Source: Alphaproteobacteria bacterium
GTDB taxonomy: Bacteria; Pseudomonadota; Alphaproteobacteria; Rhodobacterales; Rhodobacteraceae
Direction: 5' to 3'
DNA length: 10,455 nt
NCBI GenBank assembly: GCA_024277955.1
Contig: JAJRUE010000146.1
Span: 1-10,455, forward strand
The notes under the pieces were generated by a model. That model saw only the letters and a list, made by a program, of their open reading frames with translations. It did no database searches and was not told the origin of the DNA. The position numbers were made by a program, and so were the translations under genes. Positions 5,573 to 10,455 of this stretch are shown here, one piece after another; within the stretch, counting starts at the first letter, position 1; the number at the start of each line of letters is the position of its first letter.

Positions 5573-6376
5573 ATGATCGACGACTGGGACGACGCCTATG
5601 CCAACGCGGCGCATATCGAGGGGGCGCAGGCCTATGTGCCGATGTGGGAAAAGCGCGCGCGCGCCTTTCGCGAAGGTCTGGCGCCGGGGCGGCGGCGGGC
5701 GATCGCCTATGGCGCGGATGCGCGCGAGGATTTCGAACTGCTGTTGCCGCCCGGCGCGCCGCGCGGCCTGTTCGTCTTCGTGCATGGTGGCTACTGGCGG
5801 TCGATGACGCGCGATCTGTGGTCGCATCTGGCGACCGGGGCGCTGGGCCGGGGCTGGGCGGTGGCGCTGCCGGGCTACGTGCTGTGCCCGCAGCAACGCA
5901 TTCGCGACATCACCCGGTCGATCGCCGCGGCGGTGGACCGCGCCGCGCAAGAACTGCCGGGGCCGATCCGGCTGGCGGGCCATTCGGCGGGCGGACATCT
6001 GGTGGCGCGGATGGGCTGCGCGGATGTGGCGCTGCGCGCGGCCCCGCGCATCGAAAAGATCATTTCCATCAGTGGCGTGCACGATCTGCGCCCGCTGATG
6101 AAGACGGCGATGAACGACGACCTGCGGCTGGACCTGAATGAGGCGCGCGCCGAAAGCCCGGCCCTGCGCGAGCCGCGCCCGGGCGTGGATCTGCTGTGCT
6201 GGGTGGGCGCGGGCGAACGGCCGGAATTCCTGCGCCAGAACGCGCTGCTGGCCAATGTCTGGACCGGCTGCGGCGCCAAAACGCGCGCGCATGAAGCCCC
6301 GCGCCGCCACCATTTTTCGGTCATCGGCGACCTCGCCGACAAGACAAGCGCCCTGTGCCGTGCCGCGCTCGAGTGA
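5573..6376 (+). CDS. Alpha/beta hydrolase with HGGYW motif, probable N-formylkynurenine formamidase
   Basis: This 267-residue serine hydrolase carries FVHGGYW (oxyanion-hole motif HGGYW at 71-75), the nucleophile elbow GHSAGG (136-141, S138) and a late histidine pair HH (246-247) for the triad. The acidic triad member is unclear; E215 in VGAGERPEFLRQ is one candidate. HGGxW is shared by animal AFMID and yeast Bna7 kynurenine formamidases and by related esterases. Bacterial KynB is an unrelated, metal-dependent cyclase-fold enzyme that is not seen here. Divergent placement from kynU-kynA argues that this enzyme hydrolyses N-formylkynurenine to kynurenine plus formate, closing the pathway. The ATG at 5573 is chosen because GGAGGG lies six bases upstream. 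The in-frame ATG at 5546 would place that site inside the gene. A general esterase role remains possible. Confidence 0.85.
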   Translation: MIDDWDDAYANAAHIEGAQAYVPMWEKRARAFREGLAPGRRRAIAYGADAREDFELLLPPGAPRGLFVFVHGGYWRSMTRDLWSHLATGALGRGWAVALPGYVLCPQQRIRDITRSIAAAVDRAAQELPGPIRLAGHSAGGHLVARMGCADVALRAAPRIEKIISISGVHDLRPLMKTAMNDDLRLDLNEARAESPALREPRPGVDLLCWVGAGERPEFLRQNALLANVWTGCGAKTRAHEAPRRHHFSVIGDLADKTSALCRAALE

Positions 6377-6397
6377 CACGGCCCCGCTTCGCCCGGC

Positions 6398-6421
6398 GTC
6401 ATCCTGCCCGAAATACGCCCC
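6398..6421 (-). repeat. 3'-flank module, degenerate copy D
   Basis: On the minus strand this reads GGGGCGTATTTCGGGCAG then GATGAC. It keeps the order G-rich box, TATTT, GGG-CAG, GA-rich tail of copy A but with several substitutions. It lies about 100 bp downstream of the radical SAM gene on that gene's sense strand, beyond a 6-bp hairpin. The arrangement repeats that of the other copies. Membership in the same family is a judgement from similarity by eye. Confidence 0.35.
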
Positions 6422-6442
6422 GAACCGCGCGGCCCGGAAGCG

Positions 6443-6457
6443 CCCGCCAAAGGCGGG
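6443..6457 (-). terminator. Hairpin in the convergent gap downstream of the radical SAM gene
   Basis: CCCGCC (6443-6448) pairs with GGCGGG (6452-6457) around an AAA loop, in the convergent gap between the hydrolase and the radical SAM gene (6377-6521). Neither strand has a strong T run right after the stem; on the minus strand it is followed by CGCTTCC. It is a candidate weak or bidirectional terminator. Confidence 0.4.
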
Positions 6458-6521
6458 GGCTGACAAAAGAACCGGCGTCGCGCCAGCGGCGCTCTACTTG
6501 GAAAGCCTCGCCAAGAGCGCG

Positions 6522-7475
6522 TCAGGCGGAACAGCTCGCCCCGCCAAGCACGCAGAACTTGGCGCAATGGGGATGGTTCAGGAACACCTCTCCCTCGGCC
6601 TCGGCCAGGGTTTCGCCCAGCTCGAATTCCGGCGAATAGGGCAGAAGCGTGCAGGCCAGCACCGTCGGGCGCGCCGCGCCCTTGCGCTTTACCACCATGC
6701 GCGAACTGGCGCACATCACCGAAGCCGGTGACTTGCCCAGGATGCCCCAGCACGCTTCGGTAATCTCGGGCACTTCGGCGGTTTCGTCCATTTCCGGAAA
6801 CAGCACCAGCCGGGCCGGGTGGCTGGCGTCGATGTCAAAGCCGTGCTCTGCGAACAGTTCGGCGAACCCGGCGCGGGTGGCCGCTTCGCCGTCGCCCCAG
6901 ATCGCGCGCCCGGCCACATCCATCGCAAAGCCGTTGTCCGACAGCCACCGCATCCCTTCGATGGTCCTGGCGAAACTGCCGGGCCCGCGTTCGCGGTCGT
7001 GGATCTCGGCCCGCCAGTGGTCCACCGAAATGCGCAAGCACAGCCGGTCGGCGAAATCGCGCTGCAATTCCAGCAGGCCGGCGCGCATTTTCGGGCGCAT
7101 CATCGGCTGCATGGCGTTGGTCAGGATCAGCACCCGGTAGCCCGCCTCCAGCGCCGCGCGCGTCATCTCGATCATCTGCGGGTTCATGAACGGCTCGCCC
7201 CCGGTAAAGCCGATTTCGCTGACCGGCCAGCCGCGTTCGGCGATCTGGTCAAGGTAGTCGCGCACCTCGGCCGTGGTCAGATAGACCAGCCGGTCATTGG
7301 TGGGGGAACTTTCGATATAGCAGTTTTCGCAGGTGATGTTGCACAGCGTGCCGGTGTTGAACCAGAGCGTTTCCGCCTCGCGCAGGCGCACCGATGCGCG
7401 CCGATTGCCCTGGGCAGTGGTTTCGCGGTCCCGGAATTTGCCCGGCGGCGGGTTGTCAAAGGCCTGATGCTTCAT
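6522..7475 (-). CDS. Radical SAM protein with C-terminal cysteine cluster, function unknown
   Basis: This 317-residue protein has the canonical [4Fe-4S]-SAM motif C45-x3-C49-x2-C52 (TLCNITCENCY), the SAM-contacting GGEP at 92-95 (FTGGEPFMNPQ), and radical SAM barrel features such as YRVLILTNAM (113-122) and LCLRISVDHW (145-154). The C-terminal third adds C242, C255, C275, C304, C308 and C315, ending HPHCAKFCVLGGASC. This resembles a SPASM/Twitch-like domain that would hold an auxiliary cluster. Such enzymes modify peptides, proteins or small molecules; substrate cannot be inferred here. The gene stands alone, divergent from zwf and convergent with the hydrolase, with no credible precursor peptide beside it. 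The ribosome-binding site ahead of the ATG is weak, and the start is accepted mainly because the next Met lies beyond the CxxxCxxC motif. Confidence 0.88.
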   Translation of the reverse strand: MKHQAFDNPPPGKFRDRETTAQGNRRASVRLREAETLWFNTGTLCNITCENCYIESSPTNDRLVYLTTAEVRDYLDQIAERGWPVSEIGFTGGEPFMNPQMIEMTRAALEAGYRVLILTNAMQPMMRPKMRAGLLELQRDFADRLCLRISVDHWRAEIHDRERGPGSFARTIEGMRWLSDNGFAMDVAGRAIWGDGEAATRAGFAELFAEHGFDIDASHPARLVLFPEMDETAEVPEITEACWGILGKSPASVMCASSRMVVKRKGAARPTVLACTLLPYSPEFELGETLAEAEGEVFLNHPHCAKFCVLGGASCSA

Positions 7476-7559
7476 GTCAATTCGCTCGTGATCCTGTCCT
7501 TGGGCAGGGGTATCGCGTGGCGTCGCCGCTGAAAAGACCTGTTCGATTTTCTGACGCGG

Positions 7560-7587
7560 TTGTGAAGCTGCGAGAGGATGCTAGACT
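7560..7587 (+). promoter_or_regulatory. Possible zwf promoter
   Basis: TTGTGA (7560-7565) and TAGACT (7582-7587) are 16 bp apart and each matches four of six bases of the sigma-70 consensus. Transcription would start near 7594, about 120 bp ahead of zwf and just upstream of the LacI-type palindrome. This is pattern matching only. Confidence 0.35.
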
Positions 7588-7600
7588 TGCCGCGGGCAAG
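7586..7600. other. Inverted repeat CTTGCC-GCG-GGCAAG in the zwf leader
   Basis: Perfect 6-bp arms (7586-7591 and 7595-7600) surround GCG. The repeat lies between the suggested -10 box and the LacI-type palindrome. It could be a second operator or a small RNA hairpin at the 5' end of the transcript. Confidence 0.3.
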
Positions 7601-7615
7601 GGGATAAGAGGACGT

Positions 7616-7629
7616 TGTTAGCGCTAACA
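7616..7629. promoter_or_regulatory. LacI-family-type operator palindrome upstream of zwf
   Basis: TGTTAGCGCTAACA is a perfect 14-bp palindrome with a central CpG, the form bound by LacI/GalR-family repressors (compare the GntR site with TGTTACCGGTAACA). It lies 84 bp upstream of the zwf start, in the 238-bp gap to the radical SAM gene, and downstream of the suggested promoter. Binding there would block transcription of zwf-pgl-pgi. The likely signal is a sugar or sugar acid. No LacI-type regulator gene is in the window. Confidence 0.65.
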
Positions 7630-7713
7630 GCGCGTGGCTGGGGCCGCGAGGGCCGACCACGGCGCCGGCGGCGGGGCACACGGCAGGGTAGACGGCAGGA
7701 CGGGAGTTGACTG

Positions 7714-9165
7714 ATGGTATCGCGCGTAATTCCGGTAGAGCCGTTCGACCTGGTGATTTTCGGCGGCACGGGCGATCTGGCGCGCCGCAAGATCCTGCCG
7801 GGGCTGCACCGGCGGTTCCTGGCGGGCCAGGTCACGGCCGAGGCGCGCATCATCGGCGCGGCGCGTTCACAGATGGACGACGCCGGCTATCGCAAGATGG
7901 TGCGCGCGGCGATCCACGAATTCGGCGCCCCCGAAGACCAGGACAAGGCGGGGATCGACGCGTTTCTGGAAATCCTGCGCTATGTGCCGATCGATGCGCG
8001 CGGCGAAAACGGCTGGCAAGAGCTGGCCGCGCATGTGCGCCCGGGGCTGGTGCATGCCTATTACTTTTCGGTGGGGCCGGGGCTTTTTGGCGATCTGGCC
8101 GAGCGGCTGCACAGCCACGGCATCGCCGATGAAAACAGCCGGATCGTGGTGGAAAAACCTTTTGGTCACGACCTGGAAAGCGCGCGCGCGCTGAACGCGA
8201 CGCTTGCCGAACATTTCCGCGAATGCCAGATCTACCGGATCGATCATTACCTGGGCAAGGAAACCGTGCAGAACCTGATGGCGGTGCGCTTTGCCAACAT
8301 CCTGTTCGAGCCGCTCTGGAACGCCCAATACGTCGATCACATCCAGATCACGGTCGCCGTAACCGTGGGCGTCGGCGGGCGCGGCGCCTATTACGACAAG
8401 TCCGGCGCGATGCGCGACATGGTGCAAAACCACTTGATGCAGCTTTTGTGCCTGATCGCGATGGAGCCGCCAAGCCGCTTTGACCCGGATGCGGTGCGCG
8501 ACGAAAAGCTCAAGGTTATCCGGGCCTTGGAGCCGGTCGATCCGCACCACATCGTGCGCGGCCAATATGCCGCGTCGGGCGAGGAACCGGGCTATCGCGA
8601 GGATGTGGGGGATCCGCGCAGCCTGACCGAAAGCTTTATCGCGCTGCGCTGCCACATCTCAAACTGGCGCTGGGCGGGCACGCCCTTCTATCTGCGCACC
8701 GGCAAGAAGCTCAAGGCGCGCTCAAGCGAAATCGCCGTGGTCTTCAAGGACGCGCCGCATGCGATCTTCGGCCAGGACGCCGGCCAGCACCGCAACATCC
8801 TGTCGATCCAGCTGCAACCCAACGAAGGCATGATGCTGGACGTCACCATCAAGGAACCCGGCCCCGGCGGCATGCGGCTGATCGACGTGCCGTTGGACAT
8901 GACCTTCGCCGAAGCGCTGGGCGAGGAAATCGAGGACGTGCCAGATGCCTATGAACGGCTTATCATGGATGTTATCAGGGGGAACCAGACGCTGTTCATG
9001 CGCGGCGACGAGGTCGAGGCCGCCTGGGCCTGGACCGACCCGATCATCGAGGGCTGGGAAGCGCGCGGCGACGTGCCCAAACCTTACGATGTGGGCTCGA
9101 CCGGGCCTGAGGATGCGTTGATGATGCTGCACCGTGACGGGCGGCGATGGCGGGAGATCAAGTGA
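7714..9165 (+). CDS. zwf: Glucose-6-phosphate 1-dehydrogenase
   Basis: The enzyme oxidises glucose 6-phosphate to 6-phosphogluconolactone with NAD(P)+, the entry to the Entner-Doudoroff and oxidative pentose-phosphate routes. The 483-residue length is typical. The nucleotide-binding site is FGGTGDLARRK (16-26), the EKPFG motif is at 147-151, and the substrate signature RIDHYLGKE spans 175-183. Catalytic D177/H240 and phosphate-binding H178 and K182 fall at the same numbers as in the well-studied Leuconostoc enzyme. GRGAYYDKSGAMRDMVQNHLMQ follows at 223-243. The ATG has GGGAG seven bases upstream. It is the first gene of zwf-pgl-pgi; its stop overlaps the pgl start by one base. A LacI-type operator upstream suggests sugar-responsive control. 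Confidence 0.98.
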   Translation: MVSRVIPVEPFDLVIFGGTGDLARRKILPGLHRRFLAGQVTAEARIIGAARSQMDDAGYRKMVRAAIHEFGAPEDQDKAGIDAFLEILRYVPIDARGENGWQELAAHVRPGLVHAYYFSVGPGLFGDLAERLHSHGIADENSRIVVEKPFGHDLESARALNATLAEHFRECQIYRIDHYLGKETVQNLMAVRFANILFEPLWNAQYVDHIQITVAVTVGVGGRGAYYDKSGAMRDMVQNHLMQLLCLIAMEPPSRFDPDAVRDEKLKVIRALEPVDPHHIVRGQYAASGEEPGYREDVGDPRSLTESFIALRCHISNWRWAGTPFYLRTGKKLKARSSEIAVVFKDAPHAIFGQDAGQHRNILSIQLQPNEGMMLDVTIKEPGPGGMRLIDVPLDMTFAEALGEEIEDVPDAYERLIMDVIRGNQTLFMRGDEVEAAWAWTDPIIEGWEARGDVPKPYDVGSTGPEDALMMLHRDGRRWREIK

Positions 9166-9839
9166 TGCATATCGAGGAATACGCGGATCGCGACATGCTG
9201 TACATGGGGCTGGCCAGCCGGCTGGCCAGCGAGTTGGAAGGCGCGCTGCGCCAACGCGACGAGGTGCTGTTCGTGGTGCCCGGCGGCACCACGCCGGGGC
9301 CGGTTTTCGACACGCTGAGCGAGATCGAGATGGAATGGAACCGGGTCAAGGTGCTGCTCAGCGACGAACGCTGGGTGGACGAAAGCTCGGACCGGTCGAA
9401 CACGCGGCTGGTGCGCGACCACCTGTTGCGCGCGCGCGCGGCCGAGGCGGGGTATCTGCCGCTTTACGCCCCCGCCGAGCGCCCCGAAGAGGTGCTGGAC
9501 GACCTGGCCGCGCCGATCGAGGAACGGCTGCCGATCTCGGTCCTGCTGCTGGGGATGGGGGCCGACATGCACACCGCGTCGCTGTTTCCCGGCGCCGAGG
9601 GGCTGGAAGCGGCGCTGGCGCCCGATGCGCCGGTGCTGGTGCCGGTGCGCGCCGGCAGCGCCGACGAAGCGCGCATCAGCCTGACCGCGCGGGTGCTGAA
9701 CGACGCGCTGGCCAAGCATATCGTGATCACCGGCGACGCCAAGCGCGCCGCCCTGGAACGGGCCCGGTCGCTGGGCGATCCGCTGGTGGCGCCGGTGGCG
9801 GCGGTGCTGGACGGGGCGACGGTGCATTGGGCCCCGTAG
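9165..9839 (+). CDS. pgl: 6-phosphogluconolactonase
   Basis: This enzyme hydrolyses 6-phosphogluconolactone, the zwf product, to 6-phosphogluconate. The 224-residue protein belongs to the glucosamine-6-phosphate isomerase/6-phosphogluconolactonase superfamily: PGGTTP (39-44), VLLSDERWV (63-71), NTRLVRDHLL (79-88) and GMGADMHTASLFPG (130-143) with the catalytic-region H136. In many homologues the residue before that His is Gly (DGHTASLFP); here it is Met135. The start at 9165 is preferred because its ATG shares a base with the zwf TGA and has GGGAG eight bases upstream. An in-frame ATG 18 bases earlier lies inside zwf and adds only six residues. Coupled translation with zwf is likely. Confidence 0.97.
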   Translation: MHIEEYADRDMLYMGLASRLASELEGALRQRDEVLFVVPGGTTPGPVFDTLSEIEMEWNRVKVLLSDERWVDESSDRSNTRLVRDHLLRARAAEAGYLPLYAPAERPEEVLDDLAAPIEERLPISVLLLGMGADMHTASLFPGAEGLEAALAPDAPVLVPVRAGSADEARISLTARVLNDALAKHIVITGDAKRAALERARSLGDPLVAPVAAVLDGATVHWAP

Positions 9840-9845
9840 GCGGGG

Positions 9846-9862
9846 GCCGGCTGCGCCCCGGC
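9846..9862 (+). other. GC hairpin between pgl and pgi
   Basis: GCCGG (9846-9850) can pair with CCGGC (9858-9862) in the 67-bp pgl-pgi gap, with further GC pairing possible around it. No T run follows, so it is more likely an intercistronic processing or stability element than a terminator. The evidence is weak in such GC-rich sequence. Confidence 0.25.
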
Positions 9863-9906
9863 GCCGGATTTCGCGGGACTTTTCAGGAATTGAAGGACAG
9901 GTGACG

Positions 9907-10455
9907 ATGGATTTCGCGCCCCACCTCGCGCCCCGATGGGAAAACCTTGCGCGCCACCGAGACCGGGTCGCCGACCGCGCGATCCTGTCGCTGTTCGACG
10001 ACGCCGGGCGGGCGGCGGATTTTTCGGTCCGGCTGGGCGACATGCTGCTGGACTATTCCAAGACCAACATCGACGGCGACACCCGCGCGGCGCTTCTGGA
10101 TCTCGCCCGCGCTGCCGGGGTGGAAGCGCGCCGCGACGCCATGTTCGCGGGCGAAAAGATCAACCGCACCGAAGACCGCGCGGTGCTGCACACTGCCTTG
10201 CGCAACCTCGACGGCGCGCCGGTGCTGGTGGACGGGCGCGACGTGATGCCGGGGGTTCTGCAAACGCTCGCCCGGATGGAAAGCTTTGCCGAAGCGCTGC
10301 GCGCCGGCGCCATCCCCCCCCCGGGCGGCGGGCGTTTCAGCGATGTGGTGAACATCGGCATCGGCGGCTCTGACCTGGGCCCGGCGATGGGGGTGCTGGC
10401 GCTGGCGCCCTACGCCGACGGGCCGCGCTGCCATTTCGTGTCGAACGTCGATGGC
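9907..10455 (+). CDS. pgi: Glucose-6-phosphate isomerase (N-terminal part, runs off the window)
   Basis: The enzyme interconverts glucose 6-phosphate and fructose 6-phosphate. The first 183 residues are present and the frame is open to the right edge. Diagnostic segments are LLDYSKTNI (47-55), GEKINRTEDRAVLHTALRN (82-100) and the sugar-phosphate site VVNIGIGGSDLGP (147-159). An AAGGA box at 9893-9897 precedes the ATG by nine bases. It sits 67 bp after pgl in the same operon. In organisms that use the Entner-Doudoroff route as their main glycolysis, it recycles fructose 6-phosphate back to zwf. A run of nine C (10314-10322) encodes Pro-Pro-Pro at 137-139; the reading frame is intact across it. 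Confidence 0.97.
   Translation, partial: MDFAPHLAPRWENLARHRDRVADRAILSLFDDAGRAADFSVRLGDMLLDYSKTNIDGDTRAALLDLARAAGVEARRDAMFAGEKINRTEDRAVLHTALRNLDGAPVLVDGRDVMPGVLQTLARMESFAEALRAGAIPPPGGGRFSDVVNIGIGGSDLGPAMGVLALAPYADGPRCHFVSNVDG

Noticed and set aside
7472..7681. A 69-codon minus-strand frame ending on the radical SAM start (ATGA overlap), which could look like a precursor peptide
   Set aside because: It runs across the zwf promoter and operator region, uses many codons foreign to the neighbours (AGA, AGG, ATA, ACA, TCT), and its sequence looks like translated non-coding DNA.
9084..10043. A 319-codon minus-strand open frame across pgl and pgi
   Set aside because: It lies entirely opposite well-identified pgl and pgi coding sequence, and its low-complexity Arg/Gly/His-rich product is typical of antisense frames in GC-rich DNA.

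Overview
The window is GC-rich, tightly packed chromosomal DNA from an alphaproteobacterium, most likely a member of the Rhodobacteraceae. This rests on the strong G/C bias at third codon positions, the zwf-pgl-pgi order, the three tryptophan-degradation enzymes side by side, and the character of the proteins. No phage, transposase, CRISPR, tRNA or rRNA gene is visible.

Layout from left to right. (1) The last 17 codons of an unidentified plus-strand gene. (2) An intergenic stretch (56-301) holding two facing, almost identical 32-bp sequences. (3) A minus-strand Gfo/Idh/MocA-family oxidoreductase, divergent from (4) a plus-strand DUF1479/YbiU-family protein, a predicted Fe(II)/2-oxoglutarate-oxygenase-like fold. 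(5) A plus-strand stand-alone Lrp/AsnC ligand-binding domain of 78 residues. (6) A kynurenine-pathway block: on the minus strand kynU (kynureninase), then a 30-codon ORF whose start overlaps the kynU stop, then a structured ~110-nt spacer, then kynA (tryptophan 2,3-dioxygenase). Divergent from it on the plus strand is an alpha/beta hydrolase with the HGGYW motif of animal/yeast-type kynurenine formamidases. Together these could convert tryptophan to N-formylkynurenine, kynurenine, and finally anthranilate plus alanine. (7) A minus-strand radical SAM protein with extra C-terminal cysteines. (8) A plus-strand sugar-phosphate operon: zwf, pgl (start overlapping the zwf stop) and pgi, which runs off the right edge. 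It feeds the Entner-Doudoroff and oxidative pentose-phosphate routes. A perfect 14-bp LacI-type operator palindrome lies in the zwf leader.

The least explained material is non-coding or very small. A family of 3'-flanking sequence modules (core GATATTT followed by AAGAAGAA) occurs four times, each time on the sense strand just downstream of a gene. A two-tryptophan-codon mini-ORF followed by a 12-bp hairpin lies ahead of kynA and could be a TnaC-like leader. An inverted repeat could sequester the kynU ribosome-binding site. Three perfect 10-bp palindromes cluster upstream of the Lrp-domain gene. I see no clear new defence or mobile system. The kynUA leader arrangement and the 3'-module family are the best candidates for something undescribed.
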